Shown here piece by piece: positions 1 to 9,356 of a stretch of 64,000 bases of DNA. The stretch is from assembly GCA_965276675.1 (NCBI GenBank), contig OZ255624.1:1736001-1800000 (forward strand). The letters run 5' to 3'. This DNA comes from G965276675 sp965276675 (GTDB lineage: Bacteria; Acidobacteriota; Terriglobia; Terriglobales; Acidobacteriaceae). Numbering within the stretch: the first letter of the stretch is position 1; every line of letters begins with the position of its first letter. The translations under genes and the position numbers were made by a program. Below the pieces are notes generated by a model that saw only the letters and a program-made list of their open reading frames with translations, did not search any database and was not told the origin of the DNA.

Positions 1-1
1 A

Positions 2-652
2 CTGCTCCGCATTCCCGGTTGGGTCGCACCCCAGAAGCCTGCGCTCGAGGTCAACGGCAAAGCCGTGGAGATGCTCGCCTCAACTACGGCGAGAAGGAGT
101 GGCGATTCGCATTCGAATGCAAAATTCGTGCGGCTGGACCGTGAGTGGCGATCCGGCGACACCGTCATGCTCACGCTGCCCATGCGTGTGCGCTACTCCT
201 TCTGGTACCGCAACTCCGCCAGCGTAGAGCGCGGGCCGCTGCTTTTCTCGCTCAAGATGGAGTCGGAGTGGAGTCCGCTGAAGAAGTATGCGGAGCGCTC
301 GGCAGATTGGCAGCTCACCAGTCCAGAGGCTTGGAACTACGCGCTGATGCTCGATCCGAGGAATGCTGCCTGCACCACGCAGGAGAGCACCGCGAGCGCA
401 CCAAGCGACGTTCCCTTCGGCGCACAAGCGCCCGCTGTCGAGCTGGCGGTCCGGGGACGCCGCGTGCCAGCGTGGCAGCTGGAAGAAAACTCCGCTGGTC
501 CGTTGCCTCAGAGTCCCGTTTCGGTGAACACTCCGGTGGAGAACCTGATCCTTGTGCCTTACGCCTCCACAAAGCTGCGCATTACCGCTTTCCCGTGGAT
601 GAAGGCTCCGCTGTGCGAGGCCAACCCCAACACCCACACAGGTTCGGAGTAA
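2..652 (+). CDS. GH127-type glycoside hydrolase, C-terminal part (5' end outside window)
   Basis: The reading frame is open from base 2, so this is the 3' end of a longer gene. It begins with LLRIPGWV and continues with a WRSGDTVMLTLPM stretch and SVERGPLLFSLKM, which match the C-terminal beta-sandwich part of the DUF1680/GH127 family (beta-L-arabinofuranosidase-like). The catalytic barrel lies upstream and cannot be seen, so activity is inferred from family resemblance only. The internal GTG at 65 is not the start. The gene ends with TAA at 650-652. About 240 bases without a convincing gene follow. Confidence 0.7.
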   Translation: MLRIPGWVAPQKPALEVNGKAVEMLASTTARRSGDSHSNAKFVRLDREWRSGDTVMLTLPMRVRYSFWYRNSASVERGPLLFSLKMESEWSPLKKYAERSADWQLTSPEAWNYALMLDPRNAACTTQESTASAPSDVPFGAQAPAVELAVRGRRVPAWQLEENSAGPLPQSPVSVNTPVENLILVPYASTKLRITAFPWMKAPLCEANPNTHTGSE

Positions 653-888
653 TCGAGTTTCTGCGCGGCAGCTTGTGTTGCGGCTGCTACTAAAAGTGAA
701 TGTTGCACTGACCGGGGACGCGGACTTTGACATCAGATTGCAGAGAACGATGAATCTGGTACCAAGCTCAGCGGAGCAGAACTATTCAGCGCGGAAACAG
801 GAGCTGGCGCACCATCGCGGACATGCAAAAAGTATGCGTTGCGAAGCGTAACGGCTGCTCTTGTGAATCTGCGCTAGGAGAGCGTCGC

Positions 889-1947
889 ATGTCACTAGCC
901 GTACTTAGCGTTGCGTATCCCCTCGCGCCGGTCGGCGATGCGGCAGTGGGTGGCGCGGAGGTGATCCTCAGTGCGCTCGATCGCGCGCTGGTGGAACACG
1001 GGCATCGCTCCATTGTCGTCGCATGCGAGGGTTCGCGCCCGTGTGGCACGCTGCTGTTCACTGCGCTCCCCCTCGGTCTGATCACGGAAGAGATCCGGGC
1101 GCGTGTCACCCAGGATCACCAGACGAAGATCGACCGGGCTCTAGCTTCGGCGACCGTCGATCTGATCCACATGCACGGGATTGACTTTCACGCCTACCGC
1201 TTGCCGGATAATGTGCCTGTACTTGTTACATTGCACATGCCGCCCTCCTGGTACCCGGAGAAAATCTGGCGCAGCACTTCACACCAGGCGCAACTACAGT
1301 GCGTCTCGCGCTCGCAGCGAGACGCGTGTCCTCCAGATAGCCGATCGTTGCCGGTGATCGAAAACGGGGTGGATCTCCCCTCACCCACGTCTATCGGCAA
1401 ACGCAACTTCGCTCTGGCGCTAGGGCGCGTGTGCCCTGAAAAAAACCTGCATGTTGCCCTCGATGCAGGAGCGATAGTGCGCATGCCGGTACTCATCGGC
1501 GGAGAGGTGTTCCCGTATGGCGAGCACGTCGAGTACTTTCACCAGCAGATCGAGCCGCGGCTGCGCGGGGGAAGCCGCTTTCTCGGACCGCTGCCGCCTG
1601 CGCGCAAACAGCGCCTGCTCTCCGCAGCCAAGTGTTTGCTGCTTCCCACGTTAGCGCCCGAGACCAGCTCCCTGGTGGCTATGGAGGCGCTCGCCGCAGG
1701 CACGCCCGTGATCGCCTTTCCTTCCGGGGCAATCCCGGAGATCATCAAGGACGGAGTTACCGGCTTTCTGGTGAATGGCACGGAAGAGATGGCCGCCGCC
1801 ATCATTCGCGTGAATGAGATCGATCCAGAGCGTTGCCGCCGCGCGGCCCGGGAGCGGTTCTCGGCTGCTCGAATGACTGCCGAATACCTTGAGCTCTACA
1901 GCACGCTCATAGGCCGCCACTCGGCGGCAGGAGTATGTGCGGCTTGA
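889..1947 (+). CDS. Glycosyltransferase family 4 (GT-B fold)
   Basis: A 352-residue protein that probably transfers a nucleotide-activated sugar, in the cytoplasm or at the membrane face. The N-terminus has the glycine-rich loop VGGAEVILSALDRAL typical of GT4 enzymes. The C-terminal half has ALGRVCPEKN and the E-x7-E signature (PETSSLVAMEALAAGTPVI, glutamates near residues 258 and 266), which contacts the donor nucleotide. I chose ATG 889 because AGGAG (876-880) precedes it by 8 bases; an upstream in-frame ATG at 823 lacks a ribosome site and adds 22 unlikely residues. Its end overlaps the start of the next gene by 13 bases, so the two are probably translated together. Confidence 0.85.
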   Translation: MSLAVLSVAYPLAPVGDAAVGGAEVILSALDRALVEHGHRSIVVACEGSRPCGTLLFTALPLGLITEEIRARVTQDHQTKIDRALASATVDLIHMHGIDFHAYRLPDNVPVLVTLHMPPSWYPEKIWRSTSHQAQLQCVSRSQRDACPPDSRSLPVIENGVDLPSPTSIGKRNFALALGRVCPEKNLHVALDAGAIVRMPVLIGGEVFPYGEHVEYFHQQIEPRLRGGSRFLGPLPPARKQRLLSAAKCLLLPTLAPETSSLVAMEALAAGTPVIAFPSGAIPEIIKDGVTGFLVNGTEEMAAAIIRVNEIDPERCRRAARERFSAARMTAEYLELYSTLIGRHSAAGVCAA

Positions 1948-2804
1948 ACGAGGCCGCCTTCCGCCATCTCAAAATTCGCTGGACGGTGGGCAGCGTCTCT
2001 GAGGCTGGATTTGAAGCGCTCCGGCTCTCCATCCACAGCGCCGCCCGGCTGTTCGGCCCAGAGGCGGCCTACGTCGTCTGCATCAACAATATCGAGGTCC
2101 GATCGGCGCAGCTTCGCACGGGAGAGGTGCCCTCCAACATCGAGTGGCGGGACATCTCAGCCGAGATACCGGCATTCCTCGCCGCGCATTTCGATGGCGC
2201 CATGGCCGAAGGTGTGGGGTGGAAGCTCGCACCGCTGCGGTTGTTCCCGAACGATTACGAGCTCTCGCTCGATAATGACTGCATACTTTGGGATTTGCCG
2301 GAGGCCATCGGTGAATGGCTGAGCAGGGCTGATGCGTGCGTGATGGCGGAAGATGCGGAGCGCTGTCTCGGTCAGTTTGACCGCTGGTGTCCGCCTGGGG
2401 CTTTCAATTCGGGCATCCGTGGCCTGTCACCTGCCTTCGACTTCGAGGCAGCGCTGAAACACTCTCTCGTTCGGCAGGCAAGCGCCACTGGCCTTCCCGT
2501 TCTTTTGAGGTCGGAGCTGGATGAGCAGGGTCTGCAGACTGCTGCCCTGGCGCAGGCAGGACGTCTCCTCACTGTCAGCACGCGCGAGGTCACGATCTGC
2601 TCTCCGTTCTGGCCGCGCAGTACTGAGCTAGGCTCCTGCGGCGCTCACTTTGTCGGCCTGAATGCGCGGCATCTGCCCTGGAACTACTACGACCGGAGCG
2701 CAGATGCGTGCATGCGCGCACATTGGGAGCGCCACCGCCCCGCGCTCTACCAAAAGGCCGGTCTGTCACTACCTGCGGCGTCGGCTCACGTTCCTGCCTT
2801 TTAA
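1935..2804 (+). CDS. Probable glycosyltransferase-like protein, function unknown
   Basis: A 289-residue soluble protein whose start overlaps the preceding GT4 gene, which points to a linked role. It has a possible metal-binding acidic motif LSLDNDCILWDLP near residue 113, preceded by WKLAPLRLFP, an arrangement seen in GT-A-like enzymes. FNSGIRGLS near residue 158 resembles the loop after the DxD site in several GT8-like families. No signal peptide or membrane segment is visible. The family assignment is a guess from motif layout; the gene itself is well supported by length, codon pattern and overlap. Confidence 0.65.
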   Translation: MCGLNEAAFRHLKIRWTVGSVSEAGFEALRLSIHSAARLFGPEAAYVVCINNIEVRSAQLRTGEVPSNIEWRDISAEIPAFLAAHFDGAMAEGVGWKLAPLRLFPNDYELSLDNDCILWDLPEAIGEWLSRADACVMAEDAERCLGQFDRWCPPGAFNSGIRGLSPAFDFEAALKHSLVRQASATGLPVLLRSELDEQGLQTAALAQAGRLLTVSTREVTICSPFWPRSTELGSCGAHFVGLNARHLPWNYYDRSADACMRAHWERHRPALYQKAGLSLPAASAHVPAF

Positions 2805-2898
2805 ATTCCTCATTACGTGATGGAATCGTGCTCGCGCCAGTGCACGTTCGCCCCTCTCGGCCATCCAACCGTTTTTAAATCTTTACCGTTAAGGTGAT

Positions 2899-4161
2899 AT
2901 GAGCGTCTTTGCCCTGCTAAGCGTCCTGGTGTCGCTCGCGGCGCTCTTTGGCTTCATCAGCCATCGCGTGCTGCGGCTTCCAACAACGATCGGCACCACT
3001 GTGCTTGCGCTTTTTTCTTCTTCGTCGCTCATTGTCTTCAGCCGTCTCCTACCCGGGATGCACAACTGGGCCGCTGCCACGGTGCAGAGTATCGATTTCA
3101 ATCAAGTTGTCCTTCATGGAATGCTTGCCCTGCTTCTATTCGCGGGCGCTCTTCAGCTGGATCTGGAACAGCTGGGCAAAGAGAAGCTACCCGTCTTTCT
3201 GCTCTCAATCTTCAGCACCGTGATCTCCACGATAGCGGTCGCCGCAATGCTGAAATTGATCCTGCATGTGCTAGGAATTCCATCAAGCACCCTGTCGTGC
3301 CTTCTGTTTGGCGCGCTCATCTCTCCAACTGACCCCATTGCGGTCCTCGAGCTGCTGCGGAGAGTGGGTGCCCCGCCGGAGCTCCAGACGCAATTGGCGG
3401 GGGAATCGCTCTTTAACGATGGGGTGGGTGCGGTCATCTTTCTGGCGCTACTTAACGCTGCTTCCGGCGGCTCTCTGCCTTCGCCGGCTCACTTTCTGAC
3501 CTTGCTTGTGCTCAAATCTTGCGGAGCGATCGGGCTGGGTCTGGCTCTGGGATACCTGGTCTATCGCCTGATCTGCATGGTGGATAGCTACCGGGTGGAA
3601 GTTCTGTTGACGCTCGCTCTGGCGATGGGCGGCTACGCGGCTGCGGATGTTCTGCATCTTTCCGCGCCGCTTGAAGCCGTTGCCGCGGGCTTGCTGGTGA
3701 GCGGCCGGGCGCGGTCGTTTGCCATGTCCAGCGAGACACGCGAAAACGTCGATAAATTCTGGGAGCTGATCGACGACATCATGAACGTGGTGCTCTTTCT
3801 GCTGCTAGGTCTGGAGCTGCTGGTTCTTCCACTGCAGGCGCGCTTCCTGGTCGCTGGACTGATCGCGATCCCCGCAGTCCTATTCGTGCGGTGGGTAAGC
3901 GTCGGTTCCGTGATCAGCCTGCTCCGCTACTGGCGGCAGCACACAGCGGGCAGCGTACGCGTGCTCACATGGGCCGGTCTTCGCGGCGGCCTTGCCATTG
4001 CACTCGCTCTTTCGCTTGCCCCGGGACCGGAACGGAAACTTCTGCTCGTCATCACCTACGTCATCGTTGTGTTTTCGATCGTGGTGCAGGGATTGACTGT
4101 GGGCGCTCTGCTTCGGCACCTGAAAATTGAGAAGACCGAACAAGTGCAGCTTTCCCGCTAA
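2899..4161 (+). CDS. Na+/H+ antiporter, CPA1/NhaP type
   Basis: A 420-residue inner-membrane protein with about 12 hydrophobic segments, the usual size for a CPA1 antiporter without a long cytoplasmic tail. It shows the family's diagnostic ISPTDPIAVLELL (near residue 142) and GESLFNDGVGAVIF (near residue 168), which hold the ion-binding aspartates, and a late TWAGLRGGLAIALALS helix. It should exchange Na+ (or K+) for protons in pH and salt homeostasis. ATG 2899 follows AAGGTGAT at 2891-2898, a modest ribosome site. It stands alone; a 155-base gap follows. Confidence 0.9.
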   Translation: MSVFALLSVLVSLAALFGFISHRVLRLPTTIGTTVLALFSSSSLIVFSRLLPGMHNWAAATVQSIDFNQVVLHGMLALLLFAGALQLDLEQLGKEKLPVFLLSIFSTVISTIAVAAMLKLILHVLGIPSSTLSCLLFGALISPTDPIAVLELLRRVGAPPELQTQLAGESLFNDGVGAVIFLALLNAASGGSLPSPAHFLTLLVLKSCGAIGLGLALGYLVYRLICMVDSYRVEVLLTLALAMGGYAAADVLHLSAPLEAVAAGLLVSGRARSFAMSSETRENVDKFWELIDDIMNVVLFLLLGLELLVLPLQARFLVAGLIAIPAVLFVRWVSVGSVISLLRYWRQHTAGSVRVLTWAGLRGGLAIALALSLAPGPERKLLLVITYVIVVFSIVVQGLTVGALLRHLKIEKTEQVQLSR

Positions 4162-4316
4162 GAGCAGCGTCTAACCAGTGACTTACAATAGCTGCACGTG
4201 AGTATGGATTTTCACGCTCTCAGTTTTGAGCGAGACGCGGATCTTTATGCAGCACAACCTAGGCCAGCCTGCTACCCACTCCTACGCTAGGGAGTGGCCC
4301 AAAAAGAAGAGTTCTC

Positions 4317-4934
4317 TTGTCTAATTTCTTTCGTCCTGTACTTATTTTCCTTTTGCACCTGGGATATTTCGGCCCACTCGTCATGGGTGTGCTCGATTCT
4401 TCGTTCCTTTTATTGCCCTTTGGCAACGATCTCCTGGTAGTTACGCTGGTTGCCCGCCACCATCAAGGGTTGCCGTGGTACGTCATCACTGCTGCCTGCG
4501 GTTCGACATTGGGCGTCATCCTGCTTGCGCTGGTGGCGCGCAAGCTAGGCGAAGAGGGCATTCGGAAGATGGCTGGTCCGAAGCGCTTCGATAAATTGAA
4601 GAAGCAGATCGACAAGCACGGCGGCAAGGCAGTGGCTATCGCCTGTCTCGCCCCGCCTCCTTTCCCCTTTACCATGGTCATCGCGGCTGCGGCGGCAATG
4701 GACTATTCGCGGCTGCGCATCGCAGCCATTAATTTCTTCGCCCGCGGGTTGCGCTTCGTTTTGCTTGGCCTGCTTGCGATCAGGTTTGGACATCAGGTGT
4801 TGCAGGTGGCAAATTCTCCGGCCTTTCGCTGGAGTATGTTCGTATTTATCGCCCTTTGCATCGCCGGAAGCGCCTTTTCCATCTGGCAATGGCTCAAGAA
4901 TGTCCGGTCCGGCAAGAGAACTCAACCGGCATAG
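4317..4934 (+). CDS. DedA/VTT-domain membrane protein
   Basis: A 205-residue integral membrane protein with the VTT (SNARE-associated, DedA-like) fold: a re-entrant FGPLVMGVLDSSFLLLPFGND segment, a CGSTLGVILLALVARKLGEEG helix and a PPPFPFTMVIAAAAAMDYS loop. Family members are linked to lipid scrambling and membrane homeostasis; the substrate here is unknown. The start is TTG 4317 behind a purine-rich AAAAAGAAGAG. A hairpin with CCACTCC/GGGAGTGG arms (about 4276-4297) lies just upstream and could influence translation or end upstream transcription. The gene abuts the convergent YdcZ-type gene with no spacer. Confidence 0.8.
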   Translation: MSNFFRPVLIFLLHLGYFGPLVMGVLDSSFLLLPFGNDLLVVTLVARHHQGLPWYVITAACGSTLGVILLALVARKLGEEGIRKMAGPKRFDKLKKQIDKHGGKAVAIACLAPPPFPFTMVIAAAAAMDYSRLRIAAINFFARGLRFVLLGLLAIRFGHQVLQVANSPAFRWSMFVFIALCIAGSAFSIWQWLKNVRSGKRTQPA

Positions 4935-5381
4935 TCAAAATTTGGCGATGAGCACGATGCCACCCACCATCAACACACCGCCCAGGATGCGTGGCAGGTT
5001 GAGTGGGTGTACTTCCATATGGAACCATCCAAAGTTGTCGATCACGAGCGACGTGAGTAAGGCTGCTGTCACCGTCAGCCCGGTGTATGCTCCGGCGCCC
5101 ACCTGGTTGACCAGCACCAATCCGGCATAGACGGCCACCGCCCCGACGAGACCGCCAAGCGGCGCCCACCACGGCATCGTCGTGATGCCTTCGAGTGTGG
5201 GAAGTGGCCGAGGCAAGACCGCAAACGCGCATATGAAGAATGCAGTGATCAGCCCAAATGAAACAGCGCTGGCCAGCCAGCTGTTCGTCAGCGACTTGTT
5301 GAGCTGACCATTCATCGGGGAACCGCATGCCTGCAATATGCCGCCGATGATGATGAAGGGATAGATGAATCCAGCTTTCAC
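4935..5381 (-). CDS. DMT-superfamily permease, YdcZ (DUF606) type
   Basis: A 148-residue protein made almost wholly of five hydrophobic helices, the normal size for the half-length DMT proteins of the YdcZ group, which work as dimers. Typical features are the glycine-rich GALVGAVAVYAGLVLVN-like helix and PRILGGVLMVGGIVLI at the end. The transported compound is unknown. It is the last gene of a likely minus-strand operon after the ArsB-type pump (76-base gap) and the metallophosphoesterase. Confidence 0.8.
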   Translation of the reverse strand: MKAGFIYPFIIIGGILQACGSPMNGQLNKSLTNSWLASAVSFGLITAFFICAFAVLPRPLPTLEGITTMPWWAPLGGLVGAVAVYAGLVLVNQVGAGAYTGLTVTAALLTSLVIDNFGWFHMEVHPLNLPRILGGVLMVGGIVLIAKF

Positions 5382-5457
5382 GGTAGTTCTCCATGTAACT
5401 TGAATCGCCAGACTGGAGCAATCAATTGCCGCCCCGGAATTATAGAGCAGTCAGCTG

Positions 5458-6714
5458 TTAATGGTTCAGCAAGGCTACAGCGAGCGTAGACAGCGCCAGC
5501 GCAGGCGGCATTACCAGTAGTCCCACCTTTAGAAACTTCCAGGCGCTCACATTCAGTCCCTCTTTTCGAATCGCAATGAGCCACAAGATTGTTGCCAGCG
5601 ACCCGGTGACCGAAAGATTTGGCCCTAAGTCGACCCCGATAAGTACGGCATTCCGCAGTGCTCCACTTATATGCGCCGTCTTGACACTTGCCCCTGCTAT
5701 CAATCCCAGTGGCAAATTGTTTACCAGATTCGCCGCAATGCCCACGCCAAAGGCGCCAGCAAGCGCGGAAGCCACCGGCGGCCAGAAATGCACGACCTGC
5801 AGCGTTCGCGACACCGCTTGCAAAGCCCCCACACTGTTGACGGCCTCGACTAAGACGAATAACCCGGCTACTAGTGGAAGCACGCTCCAGGAGATCTCCC
5901 GTGCTATCACAATTGGACGAGTGTGTTCCCGGAACGAAATCACCGCTGTAATCAGCAGGGCAGTGATGCACGTCGGAAGTCCAAGATCTTTGCCGAGCGC
6001 CGACGCAGTAAGCAGCACCACTGCGACTAGCCCGATGCCGCCTAGAGTGAGCTTGCCCGCTGTGGAGAGGTGCCCGTCCTTCACCTGACTCTCTATCTTT
6101 CCCTGCAGATCACCGCGGCAATACCAGTACAGGACGGCATAGGTCGTGGCGATGGAAAGAATCGAAGCTGCCGTGAACATTCCCAGCCATTGACTCAGCG
6201 GCGGCATGTCACCATGAAAGACGACTAGGTTTGCCGGATTCGAGATCGGCAGCACAAAGCTGGCGGCATTGGCAATAAATGCGCAGATAAATAGGTAGGG
6301 AAGCGGTTCCCCTTTAGATTTCTTGACCGCGCTCAGTACAGCGGGAGTCAGCACCACCGCAGTCGCGTCATTCGACATGAAAATTGTCACCAGAGTTCCA
6401 ACGCCATAGATGAGTGCAAACAGACGAGTACGTGAGCCTTTTGCCTTCTTGATGGCTACGGTAGCCAGCCAATCAAACACGCCATGCATCTGCGCCAGCT
6501 GCGCCAGAAGCATCATGCCGGTAAGAAAGAGATAGACGTCCGTGCCTTCGGCGATGGCGTGTCCCGCCATGCGCAGAGGAATAAGCCGGCATACGATAAG
6601 CAGAAGCGCACCGCCCCCGATCCACCAAACCTCGGCAATGCCACGAGGCCGAGCCAACATACAAATAATACTGAGGACCGAGATGGCCCAGATTGCAATA
6701 TGACTAACCGGCAT
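5458..6714 (-). CDS. ArsB/NhaD-type anion or arsenite pump
   Basis: A 418-residue membrane protein with about 11 helices. It belongs to the ion transporter superfamily that holds ArsB: SNDATAVVLTPAVLSAV and the later PISNPANLVVF are the paired family motifs, and NLVNNLPLGLIAGA occurs in the second half. ArsB exports arsenite or antimonite, but no arsR, arsC or arsA lies nearby, so another anion or Na+ is possible. It follows the metallophosphoesterase by 24 bases and is probably co-transcribed with it. Confidence 0.8.
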   Translation of the reverse strand: MPVSHIAIWAISVLSIICMLARPRGIAEVWWIGGGALLLIVCRLIPLRMAGHAIAEGTDVYLFLTGMMLLAQLAQMHGVFDWLATVAIKKAKGSRTRLFALIYGVGTLVTIFMSNDATAVVLTPAVLSAVKKSKGEPLPYLFICAFIANAASFVLPISNPANLVVFHGDMPPLSQWLGMFTAASILSIATTYAVLYWYCRGDLQGKIESQVKDGHLSTAGKLTLGGIGLVAVVLLTASALGKDLGLPTCITALLITAVISFREHTRPIVIAREISWSVLPLVAGLFVLVEAVNSVGALQAVSRTLQVVHFWPPVASALAGAFGVGIAANLVNNLPLGLIAGASVKTAHISGALRNAVLIGVDLGPNLSVTGSLATILWLIAIRKEGLNVSAWKFLKVGLLVMPPALALSTLAVALLNH

Positions 6715-6738
6715 CCATGCTCTTTCCAGAAATCAGGT

Positions 6739-7911
6739 CTACCACTTCTTACCATTTTTGTTAGGGCCCAACTGCGTGCCCAGAATGCCCTTCGATAAGT
6801 ACGCGCCGATGGCGTTGTTCTGGTCTCGCAGGCCGCGTTCGGGTGGAACGTACGCGATCGTGCGCGCGACGCGCACCTGAACCTGATCGGTTACGAGATC
6901 GCCATCCCCGGCCCGGAACTCCGCCGTAAGTGAATGCAGGCCGTCAGAGAGATCGTCGAGCGGTAGTTCTGCCCGCCACACTCTCAGACCTTTGTCGTAC
7001 TCCATGGGCGTGGGCTTGGCTCGGTCGAAATGGGCGACAGCCGAGGCTATCTTCGGCGCTCCCCAACACTTTGCGTGAATCATCGTCGTAGTGCGAAGTA
7101 CTTGTTGCTGTGAATCCGGATCGATGATGAAGGCGGCGTCGGCTGGACTCGTGATCATCGCGAAAGTTCCCGCACCGAGTTCATGAAACTTCCAGCTCAC
7201 CACCCCATCATCCAAATTGGTGACCGAAAAGCCTACCGGCCCTTCTTCGATCTGCCCGGTTGAGCGCGTCGCCGTGTAAATTGTGTGTCCGTCATTCGCG
7301 ACTTCGTTGTAATGGGTATGGCCCATCTCCACCAAAAGGACCCGGTAGCGGCGGATGAGCTGTGATAGCTCATCCCCACCCTGGTGAAAATCACTGGGAT
7401 AACAATGGACGAAAAGTATGGCTCGCTGCGCATCGCGCTTAGCGCGCTTAAGCTCTTCTTCGAGAAAGCCGAGTTGCACATCGGAGATGCGAAAGACCTC
7501 CGGTCTGGTGCTTTCCATCGCATTCAGAAAGATCAGCCGGTAATCTCCAAGTACGAAGGCATAGTGAGGCTGAGGAGATAGATACTTCCGGAAGAACTCC
7601 AGCGTACCAGAATCAAAATCATGATCGCCAGCAATTGCGAAGAGGGGTACTGTTAGCGAATCTACTGCCTTGCGCGCGAGGGCATATTCGCTTTCATTGG
7701 CATGATCGACATTATCTCCAGGTAAGAAGGTAAATTGGAGATTGTGTGCAAACTGGCGGTTCACTTCATCGATAAGGCCGACCAGGTCGCGGTAGTTGGT
7801 CTGCTCCTCGCCGGTAAGATGGAGGTCTCCAAAGTGCACCCAGCTCAGTATCGTTGCCTCTTGCGGCAGTCGTCGATTGACAGACATCTCTGCTGGTGAC
7901 GCGTTGCTCAT
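6739..7911 (-). CDS. Calcineurin-type metallophosphoesterase
   Basis: A 390-residue protein with the ordered metal motifs of the calcineurin-like family in the first 220 residues: HFGDLH, LPGDNVDH, AGDHDF (GDH in place of the usual GNH), VHCYPSD and MGHTHYNE. The C-terminal 150 residues look like a beta-rich accessory domain (LPLDDLSDGLHSLTAEFR). No signal peptide is apparent, so it is probably cytoplasmic. The substrate is unknown. It is the first gene of the minus-strand set with the ArsB-type pump and the YdcZ-type permease; the ATG is preceded by a GGAGAG-like site. Confidence 0.8.
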   Translation of the reverse strand: MSNASPAEMSVNRRLPQEATILSWVHFGDLHLTGEEQTNYRDLVGLIDEVNRQFAHNLQFTFLPGDNVDHANESEYALARKAVDSLTVPLFAIAGDHDFDSGTLEFFRKYLSPQPHYAFVLGDYRLIFLNAMESTRPEVFRISDVQLGFLEEELKRAKRDAQRAILFVHCYPSDFHQGGDELSQLIRRYRVLLVEMGHTHYNEVANDGHTIYTATRSTGQIEEGPVGFSVTNLDDGVVSWKFHELGAGTFAMITSPADAAFIIDPDSQQQVLRTTTMIHAKCWGAPKIASAVAHFDRAKPTPMEYDKGLRVWRAELPLDDLSDGLHSLTAEFRAGDGDLVTDQVQVRVARTIAYVPPERGLRDQNNAIGAYLSKGILGTQLGPNKNGKKW

Positions 7912-8410
7912 TTCTCTCCTGCTGCTCGAATAAGTGAGTACTTCAGTGTCTGCCTTACCTGAACTTTAGGAGCATCGGCGAAGAGCCTTCGATCAAGTAT
8001 GCATGATCGCTCATCGGAACCGCTCATCTAGGCCGGTGCATCCCGTTCAGGGCTGTCTCGCTACAAGCGTTGAAGCAATCGGCAGGCCACACTCTCTCGT
8101 GAGGTAAACGGCACAAAGCAAGCAGATCGGTTCTCGACTGGATACCATCGTCTTCTTTCGCGCTGTCCGGTTTGCGGCCACACGTGATCGAAAAACACAC
8201 GCTCTGATCGAGCAGAAATTTTAGGCTGTACCTGACACTATCTCTCCCAGACGCGTGCTCTATGCGGACAGCAAGCATTCCGGGAGCGTCCGTCCCCGAA
8301 ACTCACAAGCCGCTGAACTGCTTGCTCTTAGGCCATCAGATAGACTTTGGCAGGCCACGTGCGGTAGGTGAGCTGTCCACCGCAAATGCGGTTGGAGGGG
8401 AGAAGAAGAT
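7912..8410. other. Intergenic region between divergent transcription units
   Basis: About 500 bases with no convincing reading frame on either strand. It must hold the promoters for the minus-strand metallophosphoesterase operon and the plus-strand operon that begins at 8411. The only clear signal I find is the GG-N10-GC element near 8348-8362. The ribosome site GGAGGGGAGAAG lies directly before ATG 8411. Confidence 0.6.
8348..8362 (+). promoter_or_regulatory. Candidate sigma-54 (-24/-12) promoter
   Basis: TGGCAGGCCACGTGC has GG (8349-8350) and GC (8361-8362) separated by exactly 10 bases, the invariant geometry of sigma-54 promoters; -24 is a good match (TGGCA) and -12 a partial one (GTGC for TTGC). 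It lies about 50 bases before the operon that encodes a sigma-54 activator, which makes autoregulation plausible. Inference from pattern and context only. Confidence 0.4.
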
Positions 8411-9253
8411 ATGCATACATCAACAGGTAAGGTCATAATTTTGCTGCTGTTGTCTGGAGTGATGACCGCAGGAACTGCATTCGCACAACCGCCGGCACGC
8501 GGGCCGCGTGGACCGGTCGGCGGCGCGCGAGGTCTGGCGGGGCGCCCACCCGTCTCCGAGCAGCAAGCTGCGGCTGACGCTGTGCAGCGCGCGTATGACA
8601 GCATCGGCCGGAGTACGGTATTGGCGCAGAGCTCGTCGGCAAAGACCGGAGACCTGCTCGCGAAGAGTCGAGAGATCTACCAGCAGGCGCTTACTCAATA
8701 TGGCGCGAACAACTACGTGGGAGCGCGGGAGACCGCGATGGCTGCAGCCGACCTGGGGCGTGCCGCGGAGCAGATTGCAAATTCAAATCTGATCGAGTCT
8801 GCCGCCAGCTCTAACCGGCTGTCTCCACCGCCAGCTAGCATGGATACTGGCGATCAGCGCAAGGCGCGGGCCTTTAACGACCTTGCACGGGTGAGCGATC
8901 ATGCAGCCCGGCTGCGAACGATGACCGCCCTGGACACCTCTGGCGCTGGAAAGAATCAGGTGCAACCACTGATAGATCAAGCAGCGCAACTGCAGCAACA
9001 AGCGCAAACCCTGATAACTGCTGGCAAAACTGAAGAGGCATCCAGCCTCGCACGCGCCAGCGACTCTCTCCTTGCCGCGGCAGAACACCTGGAGCAGCAA
9101 ACATTGATCGCTCGCGGGATCGTCACTGGTCCGCCCGCGCCATTGGGGCCGGGGCAGGCGCCACTCGCTCCGCCGCCGGGAAATGCAGCCGCGCCACCAC
9201 CGCCAGTGAGTGGAGCACCACCAGAAGCAGTGCCACCGCAGGGGACACGATAG
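8411..9253 (+). CDS. Secreted alanine/glutamine-rich protein of unknown function
   Basis: A 280-residue protein with a clear Sec signal peptide (hydrophobic core IILLLLSGVMTAGTAF, cleavage likely after AFA-Q near residue 26). The mature part is helical and rich in Ala, Gln and Ser, with alternating segments suited to a helical bundle (residues about 45-235). It ends in a proline-rich tail of APPPG/PPPPVSGAPP type. I recognise no family. It is the first gene of an operon with a histidine kinase and a sigma-54 activator, so it may be a periplasmic partner or sensor accessory for that kinase. The ribosome site GGAGGGGAGAAG precedes ATG 8411. Confidence 0.75.
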   Translation: MHTSTGKVIILLLLSGVMTAGTAFAQPPARGPRGPVGGARGLAGRPPVSEQQAAADAVQRAYDSIGRSTVLAQSSSAKTGDLLAKSREIYQQALTQYGANNYVGARETAMAAADLGRAAEQIANSNLIESAASSNRLSPPPASMDTGDQRKARAFNDLARVSDHAARLRTMTALDTSGAGKNQVQPLIDQAAQLQQQAQTLITAGKTEEASSLARASDSLLAAAEHLEQQTLIARGIVTGPPAPLGPGQAPLAPPPGNAAAPPPPVSGAPPEAVPPQGTR

Positions 9254-9356
9254 TCTCGAAGCGAGGAGGTTGCCGCTTTAGCAATCTCCCTCTTTGCTCA
9301 CAGCACTGAAAACATTCACGAGCAGCTTTAGGGAAGCAACCTTGAAGGAGCAGAGA

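Noticed and set aside
4207..4293. A 28-codon frame (MDFHALSFERDADLY...) before the VTT gene
   Set aside because: No ribosome site, no hydrophobic or other pattern, and it runs into a hairpin.
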